From: Amanita rubescens
Taxonomy: Eukaryota > Basidiomycota > Agaricomycetes > Agaricales > Amanitaceae
Assembly: GCA_015039365.1 (NCBI GenBank)
Contig: WION01000649.1
Span: 1-25,995, forward strand
Direction of reading: 5' to 3'
Length of the DNA: 25,995 nucleotides
Position numbers and translations under genes: made by a program. The notes under the pieces are model-generated. The model ran no database searches and was not told the DNA's origin. It worked only from the letters and a program-made list of their open reading frames with translations. Positions 1-11,155 of this stretch are shown piece after piece; within the stretch, counting starts at the first letter, position 1; each line of letters starts with the position of its first letter.

Positions 1-480
1 CGGCATCTGCGAAATGGATGAGGGGCTTGGAAGAAACTTGAGCGTGGCAAGAGCTTACCGCGTTAGTATTTAAGAGTTGGGGGTTTGGGTTCGTTGAGAT
101 TTGAGTTGGACGTTATGTCCTTTCTTTCATTCAGGCCTCGGAATTGGTCAATTGGCTATCAGTGGCCCACGGCAAGGCCGCCCGACCTCGGCTCACTCTT
201 CGCCGAAGGACTTCTCATCACTCTGCCTCCCCCAAATTCCTCTTACTCGTGCCAGTGACTTGAATCTGACGAAATTTTGACTCGGGAACTGCCTGAAGCT
301 TAGGAACCCTCGTAACGTCAGGTTCGATTCTCGCTGCGCCTTCCGACTTCTAATAGTAACTGGGACTTTCATCGGGTGCATCTAGCAAGCGTATTTGACT
401 CATTACGAGCGACAACAACCAACCAAAAATGCAAAGAAAGTGGGTCTCTATATTTATAGTACATTCGGTATCCAAAGCCC
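1..480. other. No supported gene; 3' flank of the first P450
   Basis: I find no reading frame here with a recognisable domain. A possible intron-like stretch on the minus strand near positions 37-60 (GTAAGC donor, CTCAAG acceptor) would lead into a frame leaving the left edge, so the beginning of another minus-strand gene may lie here, but nothing confirms it. Confidence 0.3.
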
Positions 481-2550
481 TCATGTCATCCTCTTACGGA
501 ACATCACTTCCGCAGTTGGGTCAGGTATTGATAAAAGCCCGAACCACAGCTCAGGCGGACAACCGGGGTTTGCCATTTTAACATCGTAATTTAATAAAAC
601 ATACGCAAGCATTGCTTTTACCTCATTTGTTGCAAAAAATCGGCCTGGGCTACAATTGATGACATGTCAGATCGCGTTTCGACTTGAAAGGATGCTCGCT
701 AAGTACCATGCATGGCGCCCTTGTCCAAAGCTTAAATACTCATGAGTAAGAGTCACCATTGAGTGTTTCGAGCTTTCTCCTTCTTTTTCGCGCATTTTCG
801 AGAACCTGAACCCGTCGAAGACGTCAGGATCAGCATAGTTATCCTACAAGAGGGGAAAGTGTAAGTTGGAAATCGACAACTAGAAAGACCAAATACAAAC
901 CGGATCACAGTGTACGGAACGATGCGGGATGCCAATCATGCAACCCGCAGGAACTGTTGTCCCGTTTGAAAACGTAAAGTCTTTTAGCACTTTACGTCGT
1001 ACTGTGACTTCAAAGCAAAAGATTAGAAAATATCGCAATGCTTAAAAAAGGGAACAATGCATACAGGCTCCGTTTCCTGATACCCGCTGCGATTCCCTCA
1101 AGAAACTATCCACTTTCCTGAGTTTACCCATGGCAGATTTAGTCCAACCTTCTGCATTTATCACAGCTTCGACTTCCTCGCGCATGGGCTGCACGTATTC
1201 AGGACTACTGGCCAAGTGAAATAGCGCATTGCTAAATGACTATGGACGAATTAGTTACACTGTCGGCGCCGGTTAAGTTGCATACCTGTGAGGTAGTATG
1301 GATACCCGCAAAGTTCATAAGCAAAATGCGAATGGCGAAGCTCTCCACGGTGCGCTGATGTGGTTCTTTTGCAACTTCCAGGAACCAGCTTATGGCATCA
1401 TTCTAGAAAGGAATGAGATGAGTTTTCAATGTTAAAAAACCACTAACAGGTTTATCAGGCCAGTCCTCCCCGTACTTCTCTACCTGGGCAAGTCGTTCTT
1501 TGATCAAAGGTTCCAGATGCTTTATCGCACGGTTAATGCCTGCAGGTACTTTCCTCAAAAAGCGGACGATGAAACTGCGGAAAGGTCACCAGATGAGTTT
1601 TTTGCTGGACTATAGGACTTACTGTCGTAGGGGGGTTGGAAACAAGTTAAGAACGTTGCCCGACGTTACGATGTCAAAGGTGAATTGCACGTTCAATGAT
1701 CTATAATCAGGATCGCGGCCTTGTAAATGTGAGACATTGTGTCGACCAACGATATAGAAGCTCACATAACGGTAGACCAACGAGGAACCTATTAACAGCC
1801 CTGCATACGATGTTGGGAATAGTATCACGCATGACAACCGTTGTCCATTCTAATCCAGATCAAGATTTCGTTTCAAGCAGAACTCGTCGATGCTTACCAT
1901 TGCCCTTGATAGGTACATAATCCGCAAACGCTGCGGTTATCTCGTCCTGGATGTCTGAGAATCGAGCTGTGATGTTTCTTGTGAGTTGAGACCGGATAAC
2001 ATCGATGTGAAAGCCATCGTTGTGTACTCCGCGACCAAAAAGAATATCGAAATGTAGCGTCTGATGGCATAAAATCAAAGACAAGTTACACGTATGACAG
2101 TGTGTGCATGACAAATTACCTCTGCTAATGCGTCCTTCGAAGAAAGCTGATCGTCAGAGGCGTGTCGTACGTCTTCAATCATTTGGGGACCGGTGACGAC
2201 CACCATCCACTGTGTCAGCATCGGGATCTTGAAGATGGACCCGCGATACTGTCCTGGTAAGTCCAAGATGTACAACTCCATGTCACAAGCACACGTACTT
2301 TGTCATAACCTTCCTGCGCTATCTCTCTCCCATGTTTATAGAACCGAAGGGCACCGATATACGAAGTCAATATGCCGGAGGGACCGATTGTCGGGAAACC
2401 GCTCAACTGTCATAACCTTGACTTAGTCCACATTTTACCCCGTTTCCAGTGGTTACGTACCTTTCGATGTTTCGCAATTCTTCTCCAGATAAACGAAACA
2501 CAGTAAACAGCTACCACCACCGCAACTCCAGTAACGAGCCTCGACTCCAT
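481..2550 (-). CDS. Cytochrome P450, ent-kaurene-oxidase-like fungal type, copy 1 (intact, 12 exons)
   Basis: Membrane-anchored haem monooxygenase; substrate unknown. Hand splicing gives exons 2461-2550, 2299-2406, 2120-2248, 1898-2060, 1766-1849, 1623-1719, 1448-1574, 1286-1402, 1065-1239, 901-1007, 707-843 and 481-649. All junctions are GT-AG, phases agree throughout, and the product is 500 aa. Visible: an N-terminal hydrophobic anchor (residues about 5-24); an I-helix AGIHTTSQ (about 298-305) with His-Thr in place of the usual acidic-Thr pair, a variant known in fungal gibberellin-type P450s; the K-helix ESQR (354-357); and the haem loop FGQGRHACPG with ligand Cys445. The Cys codon is split by the last intron. 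The start is the only ATG before the anchor. Family assignment comes from motifs; reaction and pathway cannot be told. It is clearly more diverged than copies 2 and 3 are from each other. Confidence 0.9.
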
Positions 2551-3600
2551 GTACGTTGATTGCGGAACCAGAGAGCCAGCTACTTACGGTGCTAAATACC
2601 AGCACTATCGGAATGGTGTTTCCATTACCCTGCAGGGCATGTGACGAACAGTGACGTTGAGCAACCCAATTTGAGCCTTCCAGAGGAGAAAGGGGCGAAC
2701 ATCGTAATCTGCATGTGTCAGTTTGTGAAACGAAAACGCTGTGAAAGTGGGCGCTGATTGGCACAGGTTGTATCCAGCCTCGGGCCTTCGGCCTCAGTAT
2801 CTTCTGCCCATCGCCGCGCTCTTAAGTGCTTTATTTTTACTGGTGCTTCAAGTGGAATAAAACTTGGGAATAATTCATGAACAGAATCATGCATTCATGC
2901 CAATGATGCCACCTCGACTATTCCAGATCTACCCATTCCCTGGCGTTTCCTGGGAAACCGGATGAGGTGGTCACAGCACGCCTGGGCCAAGCAAAATAAA
3001 CCGGCATTTTAAGCCGGACTCGGCCATTGGAATTCTTCGAACCGAAGAAACGTTCAAAGTTACGTCAACGGATAGAACCAACCGAGGCATTTTTGGATTA
3101 CAGGAAGCATCTCTACGGAAGCAGATTAGTATAGCTATGATCCAACCAATGGCGGAGTTGCGGTGTGCCATTGTGATGTCACGGTATTAGATGCATATGA
3201 CGCACAAGCAACGTTGCAAGGACGAATTCGAACGAACTCGCTGGGATTCCTGGACCTGGACCTGGACATGAGGTCCGGTCAGGGTTCGAACCTCGAACCG
3301 CGGCCAGGCATGTTAAAATCTTGGTCGGCTCGAGTCTCGGCACAAGACATTGGATCCCAAGTCGGCAAGCGTTAGGTTCACGAGATCCAAAACGGGGAGG
3401 CGCTTTATGTAAGACTCCGATTTAGGAGTCCGCTTGTGAACGGCTGGGTGACGCACCACTGGCATTGCTTCGAAGAAGCATCTGGAATGGAGTTCCAAGT
3501 CGCAAGTTATCCTTTGGCGCTCTTGAACCTAATGGACGAGGGTTATATATCCACCGGAGAGCCCCCTCTAGGAATCGCCACACGTTTTCGGCGTAGAATC
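2551..3600. other. Region without a recognisable gene
   Basis: Upstream of P450 copy 1. Several short open frames exist on both strands, but none shows a domain or splice-consistent continuation that I recognise. A short direct repeat (CCTGGA units, about 3247-3266) and a GGTTCGAACC palindrome near 3284-3293 are present. Part of the 5' flank and promoter of P450 copy 1 must lie at the left end. Confidence 0.3.
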
Positions 3601-3790
3601 GTCGGTGTGTGACTTACCTGCACATAGATTACTGCAAGCTCTGCTCACCCACTCGCCATCCCCAAAAACTATCGCTAAAGAGTTTTTACGTGAACTTGGA
3701 AAGTGTGGGAATCCACTTGTAAAAACGTTGGGTGTGCTGCTTCGTCGGTTTGATTTTCGATCTGAGCTCATCTTGCTGGATGTGTTCTAA

Positions 3791-4858
3791 GCCGAGGATG
3801 TGTATAACGAGGTTTCCACTTTGGCCGTAGATGATTGGGCAGTTACAGTTCTTCAGGAACTCCAGGAGCTCGCCGGCGACCTCTCGACCGTTACGCAGCT
3901 GGGGAGTTACTACTTAACTCATCTGGTAATCGCATGTGTGCGGGTCTTTTGCCGCAAGGTAGCCCTGCGTTGACATTCTACTTTTTCAAGTTCGAAATCC
4001 AGGTGGACCAAAGACACCTCAAGATAGTATTCACCCGACTCCGAATCATAGGCGCATCGAGGAGATCGAGGAATTGTTAGAACAAGCTAAGAGGAGTCAA
4101 TCGGCTTTAAGGGATTTGGCAAGTTCGACCAGTCGACTCTTCGGATATTAGGCTAAGGTCCATTGAAGGTCATGCTCCGCGATGGCGACTACTGTCTGCT
4201 CACGGGGTTGTGCTTCTTCCCTCCCATTTTTGTGCCAGCCCGCTGCGCTCATATCATCCCGTTTTCTATATACTCAAAGGTAGCTCTATGGTATCCCTTG
4301 GATGATGTATTTTCTTATTTATATATTTCTCTAGACACAAACATTTTCGGCGATTGAAACGTTTACAGGCTTCGCGTTGGATGCTGAAACCATACAGAAT
4401 CATCTAAACCATCCACGCAACGCGCTGAATCTCCAGAGTAATGCTCACGAATTTATGGATAAGTACCTGGGCTGGGGAATCGAAGCAATATCTTCTGATG
4501 ATCAAGTAATTTTTTTTTTCGTTTTGGTTGCGATCTTGAATTCACATATCACATAGTGGAAATACTATTACCGAATTGTTCGACCGGATCGGTTGTCTGC
4601 CACTACACGGCTGAAAGACGGTGATGAAATACTCTTTGGGGCGGGCATTGGTTGTCACAAAATTGCACTCCCCGACCCAAGGCTCTGCAATGTCCACCTG
4701 GCAGTCTGTCGAGTGTCTTACGCCTGCGGAGCCTCTGAAATTTTGATCAATTCCTTGATGATGAAGACGATGAAGGATTCCAAGTCCCTGTCTATTTCGG
4801 TGGTCCATTTGTATCTGATAATGTATTGATGCGCAAGCTTGAGAATAGGCTACTGTAG
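3791..4858 (+). pseudogene. Fungal HNH endonuclease-like gene (HNH_2 type), probably damaged
   Basis: Peptide segments match the fungal HNH nuclease layout. An N-terminal helical part is read from about 3791 to 3920. A GGPKTP...HPTP linker and an acidic-basic helix (RIEEIEELLEQAKR) follow at about 3990-4120. The HNH core RDGDYCLLTG...CAHIIPFS spans 4172-4270. After an intron (about 4279-4333) comes HPRNALNLQSNAHEF with the conserved Asn and His, then a second intron (about 4506-4558) and WKYYYRIV. Problems: the linker frame ends in stops near 4149-4156 unless an unusually short intron (about 35 nt) is assumed. Near 4735-4745 the frame seems to have lost a T in a short T-run, because the acidic tail ending PVYFGGPFV...ENRLL (stop 4856-4858) is one frame off. 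As it stands the main frame ends at 4829. The 5' end is unresolved. Family is fairly sure; function in the cell is unknown. Confidence 0.6.
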
Positions 4859-4859
4859 T

Positions 4860-5300
4860 CTTCTAATGTTATTATGACGGGGACTTCCCCGCCGATCCTG
4901 TCTGGGTTACTAGGTACTGGCGATCCTGCGTCAGATTCTATTGAGGTGTGACGAGAACCATTGTCCACAGCGTACAGGCGTACAGGCGTACACATCTTGT
5001 AAACTGCTGTGCTCTTTCAACCATTCAGACTTTGACTTGTTGTCGGAAGCAGACAGATGATCGGACTCCTTCGACAGGTACTGAGGTTGTCCGCGCGAGA
5101 TTTCGGCGTGTTGTTCCCAGTAGCGAGTTTAATGTTTTCAAAGTAATGTTAGACAACTGAACATCCCCAAGGAAGCGGGAATTGCGGCAGTGAAATCATG
5201 CAGTCTCAGTTACTCTTTAGCTCGAGCGAACAGGTTCTAACTTTTATGCCTGAGAAATCATTCCAGCATTTGTCATTAGCAGAAAACGAGGATATGCCCT
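4860..5300. other. Spacer between the HNH gene and P450 copy 2
   Basis: No gene seen. It contains a short tandem CGTACAGG-type repeat at about 4971-4991. From about 5165 it is similar to the sequence starting near 8800, so the 2.35-kb P450 duplication begins here, in the 3' flank of the P450 gene. Confidence 0.45.
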
Positions 5301-7520
5301 CTAACTATCACATCCGCTTACGGAACATCACTTCTGCCTTAGGATCAGGGGTCGACATTTCCCCAAACCACACCTCGGACGGGCGTCCACCATCATTGGC
5401 CATCTTCACATCGTAGTTTAGTAAAACATACGCAAGCATCGTCTTGATCTCGTTTGCTGCGAAAAACCTCCCCGGACTAGAATTGGGAACATATCAACAT
5501 ATTAGAACGTGTTTCGGTTTCGAAGAATGACACAAAGTACCATGCATGCCGCCCTTGTCCAAATGTTAGAAATCCAGTAGTAGGCGTCACCATTCCGTGT
5601 TTTGTGCTTTCGCCTTCTTTCTCGCGCATCTTGGAGAACCTGAACCCGTCGAAAACCTCGGGGTCAGAATAGTATTCCTAAGCAAAAGAAAGACCCGTGT
5701 AGGAGATGGAATGACCAGAAAGATTGGATACGAACCGAATCATGATGCACGCAACCATGTGGAATGCCGATCGTAAAGCCGGCAGGGACCGTTACCCCGT
5801 TTGAAAATGTAAAGTCTTTCATAACTTTACGCCGCACGCTGACTTTACAATCAAGGTGAGAAAATTCAAGAATACTCGAGATGAAACGCGGAGCATACAG
5901 AGTCCTTGTGATAGTCTCTGTGACTCTTTCACGAAACTATCCAATTTCCTGAGTTTCCCAATGGCCGATTTGGTCCAACCTTCTTCATCTATCGCAGCCT
6001 CGACTTCTTCGCGCATTGGCTGTAAATATTCCGGACGTGTGGCTAAATTGAATAACACGTTTGTAAATGCCTAAAACCATGCTTCAGTTACACTATCAGG
6101 ATAGGCAATTGCGTTTGCATACCATTGTCGTAGTGTGGATACTAACAAAGTTTGTAAGCAACATGCGAGTGGCTAAGCTCGTTATATCGCGTCGGCGAGG
6201 GTTATCTTTTGCGACTTCCAGAAACCAGCTTATAGCATCGTTCTATAGGAAACATTAAGTTTTTAACGCAAAACATTAGGTCTTTACGAACTGGTTTATC
6301 GGACCAATCGTCTCCGTTTTGCGCTTCCTGTTCAATGCGTTCTCTGATCAAAGGTCCCAGGTGTTTCACTCCACGTTTGATTCCGTTAGGTACTTTCCTC
6401 AAGAAATGAACGACAAAGCTGCGATATAATTGTCATATCGGCTGGCACACGATCATGCGACAACTTACTGTCTGAGAGAGGTTGGGAACAAGTTGAGAAC
6501 GACGCCTGACAGGATGACATCAATCGTAAATCCCTCGTTTAACGATATGTAATCCGGATCACGACCTTCTAAACGTCAAAGAAATGTAGGCCGATAGCGC
6601 CCATGACACTCACATAGAGGTAGTCCGACAAGCAACCTATTGACACTCCTACAAACGATGCTTAAAACGGCATTGCGTGCATTGACCGTTGTCCATTCTG
6701 ATCCTAATCAACGAATGTTCTCTCCAAGAGAATCATCAATACATACCATTTCCCTCTGTAGGAATAAATTGTGAAAAGGCGACCGTGATCTCGTCCTGGA
6801 CTATCTGAAAACCGAGCTGCGATGTTTCTCGTGAGCTGATTCTTCACAACATCGGCGTGAAAATCGTCATCGTGCATTTCATGGTCAAACAGAATATCGG
6901 TATGGAGAAACTTGTACGATATGGGTAAGTCAAAGGCAAAATATAAGAAAATGCAAGCTGAGTCACCTCTCCGACCGCGTCTTTGAGCGAGAGTTGATCG
7001 TCGGATGCCCGTCGTATGTCGTCGATTAATTGCTGACTAGTGACGACAACGATCCATTGCGTCAGCATTGGGACCTTGAAGACAGAACCACGGTACTGTC
7101 ATGGCAACTGTAAATCTAGAAAGCGGCGCATTACGTCCCACCACACGTACTTTGTTGTATCCCTCTTCTACGATATCCCTGCCATGTTTAAGGAATCGCA
7201 GAGCGCCGATGTACGAAGTCAAGAAACCAGAGGGGCCGATTGTCGGTATAGCGCTCAACTGTAAAGAGTCGAATTCAGTCGTATTGGCCGCGATATTCGA
7301 ATTAATCAAGCTACGCACCTTTCGATATTTGGAAAATGCCTGCCATATGAGCGAAACGCAGTAACAGGATGCAATAACTGCGAGTCCTGTGATAGTCTTC
7401 GAATCCATGAATGCAGGAAGCAAGCCTGGGACGTGCTGTTTTATGTAGGGTGTGACATCTCAGTCGGCACAATCAACCCTTATCGTGACAAACCTTGACT
7501 AAAAATGGACTTGACATACA
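5165..7520. repeat. Direct duplication unit 1 (P450 copy 2 with flanks)
   Basis: This block and the one at about 8800-11155 are closely similar over their whole length, introns and flanks included. Shared left-edge text is GGAAGCGGGAATT...GTGAAATCATGCAGTCTC, and shared right-edge text includes ATCAACCCTTATCGTGAC and AAAAATGGACTTGA. Boundaries are approximate, by eye. Confidence 0.75.
5308..7408 (-). pseudogene. Cytochrome P450 copy 2, one-base frameshift in exon 4
   Basis: Same 12-exon layout as copies 1 and 3, with the same splice positions. It starts at the ATG at 7406-7408 (MDSKTITGL, hydrophobic anchor) and ends RKRM at 5308. It keeps the I-helix variant SIHTTT, the K-helix ESQR and the haem loop FGQGRHACPG with the ligand Cys codon split by an intron. 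Compared base by base with copies 1 and 3, exon 4 has one extra base near 6802. The conserved FSDVQDEIT segment reads out of frame after FSD, and the following sequence is in frame again only if that base is ignored. No alternative splice site rescues it that I can see. It is therefore either a young pseudogene or carries a sequencing or assembly error; everything else is open. Copy 3 is its closest relative. Confidence 0.85.
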
Positions 7521-7950
7521 TCTCGGTCCATGCCTAATCAGTATTACTAGTATTTACGACGGCGCCCATAAATACGGCCCGTCTTCGTACTAGTCAACAT
7601 CAAAATCGTTTTACACTCGTTCAACATTGCACCGCATGCCTCTGACGGAAAAGAATCACCATAGCCGCATTTATATATATAACGCGACCGTGATTACCCA
7701 CATGCAGCAGCATGGCCTTTCAAGTGATAATGATGGACGCGAAGACCATTACTACATTGGTATGGATTGTATCCCTTCACGGCCCGTGTTCATTTGTTTG
7801 GAAAGCAGTCGTCAGGTGTGTAACGAGCATCTTAAAACGCAACGTGGTCTGAATCATCGGACTTGGAATCACAGTTGAGCGCTTGAGCGCTATTCCAGCA
7901 ATTGGGTCGTCATATACAATATTTGCAAGACGTAAGATCGCATCCTTACA
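7521..7950. other. Spacer with a possible plus-strand P450 exon relic
   Basis: No intact gene is seen. At about 7873-7905 the plus strand reads ACAG then TTGAGCGCTAT.CC..CAATTGG, closely similar to the acceptor and first codons of P450 exon 2 (LSAIPTIG) but in the opposite orientation to the other copies. A possible exon-1 remnant (CSFVWKAVVR, GT donor near 7817) lies upstream. The match is short, so this is tentative. Confidence 0.3.
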
Positions 7951-7954
7951 CTCT

Positions 7955-8197
7955 CATGGTCTTCCTGTGCCATTTCCCCGACCATATTTATAAAATCGAA
8001 GAGCGCCGATATACGGAGTCAAATTGCCGGAGGGACTATTGTCGGATGATACTGCTCTACTGTAACTGATTGTGTGCTTTTCTTTTCCAGTAGCTTGATA
8101 CGCGTAACTTCTGATGCTTGGCAATCGTTTTCCAAATAGCGGGAAGACAGTAAACGAATGCAACCACTGCAAATGCAGCGAAGATCCTCCCATCCAT
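7955..8197 (-). pseudogene. Relic of a fourth P450 copy (exons 1-2 only)
   Basis: The minus strand starting at the ATG 8195-8197 reads an anchor exon of the P450 kind (MDGRIFAAFAVVAFVYCLPAIWK...AKHQK), 30 codons long like exon 1 of the intact copies. A roughly 50-nt intron-like stretch without a canonical GT donor (it begins TTACGC) follows, then a damaged exon 2 in which SGNLTPYIGALRFYKYG is still readable. The expected LSAIPTIGPSG beginning is broken (TAG in place of TTG, small indels). Nothing of exons 3-12 follows. It lies between the two P450 duplication units, so it may be the remainder of an older tandem copy. Confidence 0.7.
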
Positions 8198-8800
8198 GGT
8201 GGCTTGGAAACTCGGAAGACTGCTACTGCGCTGCTAAATATTACCAACCCAATCACGCATTTCCATCAATACCATGCCACATTGACGTCAAGTGATCATG
8301 TTCGGGAAGCCGACGAGATACTATGTCTTTGCCTTTTGCTAATCCCCGCATTGTATCCACTTGGTGTTTATGGCATCGGTTTGAGTATCGGGAATTTTTA
8401 CGACCCTGGTAGAAGCGTCAAAAATGTCTACAATAGAATAATCTTTCTAAAAAAAAGAGGGTGGGGCGCGACCTGGATGATAGGATCTAGTGCACTCACT
8501 ACTGCATTGATGCGTATATAGTACTGATAGTGTTCAGGCTCGATGATCGTACCGCAACTTGTAATTGAATCTCACACACATCGTGACGGGGCGGCCCCGG
8601 GCCCAACTACTTACTGGCGAGATATATCATCATATTACTATCTGGTGCACTGTGAAAGTTTCGCACATGTTCCAACTATGCTTTTTTGTCCGAAATGGGT
8701 GCTTCAATCCTCAGGTTGCAAAGCTCTTGCCCCCGTACTTGACACAATTTATAACATTAATCTGACCTCAAGATTGACAGCTGTCGTGAACGAACGACAC
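8198..8800. other. Region without a recognisable gene
   Basis: The plus strand has an open frame ending at 8521 (from about 8114), but its first third is antisense to the P450 relic. The remainder (hydrophobic stretch LCLLLIPALYPLGVYGIGLSI) has no family I recognise. A GC-rich patch occurs at 8586-8604. I see nothing else. Confidence 0.3.
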
Positions 8801-11155
8801 CCTCAAGGAAGCGGGAATTTCAGTAGTGAAATCATGCAGTCTCAGTACCTTCTGATAACCTACTCTTTACGAACAGGTTCTAACTTTATGCCTGAGAAGT
8901 CATCCCAAGATTTTTCATTAGTACCTAGGCAGAAAACGAGGTTATACCCTCCAATGATCACGTCCGCTTACGGAACATCACTTCTGCCTTGGGATCAAGA
9001 GTCGCCATAGTCCCAAACCACACCTCGGATGGGCGTCCACCGTCATTGGCCATCTTCACATCGTAGTTTAGTAAAACATATGCAAGCATTGTCTTGACCT
9101 CGTTTACTGCGAAAAACCTGCCTGGACTAGAATTGGGAACATATCAGAACCTGTTTCGGTTTCGAAGAATGACACCAAGTACCATGCATGCCGCCCTTGT
9201 CCAAATGTTAGAAATCCGGTAGTAGGAGTCACCATTCCGTGTTTCGTGCTTTCGCCTTCTTTCTCGCGCATCTTGGAGAACCTGAACCCGTCGAAAACCT
9301 CGGGGTCAGAATAGTATTCCTAAGCAAAGACCTATATAGGAGATGGAATGACCAGAAAGATTGGATACGAACCGAATCATGATGCACGCAACCATGTGGA
9401 ATGACGATGTTAAAGCCGGCAGGAACCGTTACCCCGTTTGAAAATGTAAAGTCTTTTATAACTTTACGCCGCACGCTGACTTTACAATCAAAATGAGGAA
9501 TTTGAGGAATACTCGAGATGAAACGGGGAGCATACAGAGTCCCGGTGATAGTCTCTGTGACTCTTTCAAGAAACTATCCAGTTTCCTGAGTTTCCCAATG
9601 GCAGATTTGGTCCAACCTTCTTCATTTATCACAGCCTCGACTTCTTCGCGCATGGGCTGTAAATATTCCGGACGTGTGGCTAAATTGAATAGCGCGTTTG
9701 TGAATGCCTAAGGGCATGCTTCAGTTACACAATCAGGATAGGCAATTGCGTTTGCGTACCATTGTCGTAGTGTGGATACTAACAAAGTTCAGGAGCAACA
9801 TGCGAGTGACTAAGCTCTTTATATCGCGTCGGCGAGGGTGATCTTTTGCGACTTCCAGAAGCCAGCTTATAGCATCGTTCTATAAGAAACGTTAAGTTTT
9901 CAACGCATAAAATTAGGTTTTTACTAACTGGTTTATCGGACCAATCGTCTCCGTTTTGCGCTTCCTGTTCAATGCGTTCTCTAATCAAAGGTCCCAGGTG
10001 TTTCATTCCACGTTTGATTCCGTTAGGTACTTTCCTCAAGAAATGGACGAAGAAACTGCGATATAATTGTCTTATCGGCTGGCGCGCCATCATGCAGCAA
10101 CTTACTGTCTGAGAGAGGTTGGGAACAGGTTGAGAATTGTACCTGACAGGATGATATCAATCGTGAATTCCACGTTTAACGATATGTAATCCGGATTACG
10201 GCCTTGGAAACGTCAAAGAGGTGTGGGCCGATAGCGGGCGTGACACTCACATAGAGGTAGTCCGACGAGCATCCTATTGACACTCCTACAAACGATGCTC
10301 AAAACGGCATTGCGTGCATTAACCGTTGTCCATTCTGATCCTGATCAATGAATATTCTCTCCAAGAGAATCATCAACGCATACCATTTCCCTTTGTGGGA
10401 ATAATCTGTGAAAAGGCGACCGTGATCTCGTCCTGGACATCTGAAAACCGAGCTGCGATGTTTCTCGTGAGTTGATTCTGTACGACATCGGAGTGAAAGC
10501 TGTCATCGTGCATTTCACGGTCAAGCAGAATATCGGTATGAAAAAACTTGTGCAATATGGGTAAGTCAAAGGCGAATTATAAGAAAATGCAAGCTGAGTC
10601 ACCTCTGCAGCCGCGTCTTTGAGTGAGAGTTGATCGTCGGATGCCCGTCGTATGTCGTCGATCAATTGCTGATTAGTGACGACAATGGCCCATTGCGTCA
10701 GCATTGGGACCTTGAAGACAGAACCACGGTACTGTCACGGCAATTATAAATCCAGAGAGCGGTGTATTATCATGTCACAGCCGCACATACTTTGTCGTAG
10801 CCCTCTTGTATCATATCCTTGCCTTGTTTAACGAACTGCAGAGCACCGATGTACGAAGTCAAGAAGCCAGAGGGGCCAATTGTCGGTATAGCGCTCAACT
10901 GTAAACCCAATTCAATCGCATTGGCCACGATATTCAATTAATCAAGCACGCACCTTTCGATGTTTGGAAAATGCCTGCCATATGAGCAAAACGCAGTAAC
11001 AAGATGCAATAACCGCGAGTCCGGTGGTAGTCTTCGAATCCATGAATGCAGGGGGCAAGCCTGGGTCGTGCTGTTTTAAGTAGGGGGTGGCATTAGGACA
11101 TTGACGCGATCAACCCTTATCGTGACTAAGTAGTCCAAAAATGGACTTGATATGT
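8800..11155. repeat. Direct duplication unit 2 (P450 copy 3 with flanks)
   Basis: Counterpart of the block at about 5165-7520, same orientation. Introns align as well as exons, which points to a recent duplication. Small indels separate the two (for example the intron near the haem loop is 11 nt shorter here). Confidence 0.75.
8958..11043 (-). CDS. Cytochrome P450, ent-kaurene-oxidase-like fungal type, copy 3 (intact)
   Basis: Haem monooxygenase of unknown substrate. It starts at the ATG at 11041-11043 (MDSKTTTGLAVIASCYCVLLIW anchor) and ends RKRT at 8958. The 12-exon layout is the same as in copy 1, and I followed every exon in frame, giving about 498 aa. Landmarks in order: anchor; IPTIGPSGFLTSYIGA; FSDVQDEITVAF (intact here, frameshifted in copy 2); LCRNPDYISLN; the I-helix variant VSIHTTTMAF; K-helix ESQR; SDPEVFDGFRFS; and haem loop FGQGRHACPGRFFAVNEVK with the Cys codon split TG|T by the last intron. 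It probably replaces the function of copy 2 if that one is dead. No neighbouring gene tells the pathway. Confidence 0.9.

Noticed and set aside
318..345. AGGTTCGATTCTCGC, similar to a tRNA T-arm
   Set aside because: The flanking bases do not pair as a T-stem and no cloverleaf fits upstream.
3280..3300. GGTTCGAACC, similar to a tRNA T-loop
   Set aside because: No matching T-stem, anticodon arm or acceptor stem could be folded around it.
481..11043. Secondary-metabolite gene cluster built around the P450s
   Set aside because: No terpene cyclase, polyketide synthase, NRPS, methyltransferase or transporter is visible; tandem duplication alone explains the array.
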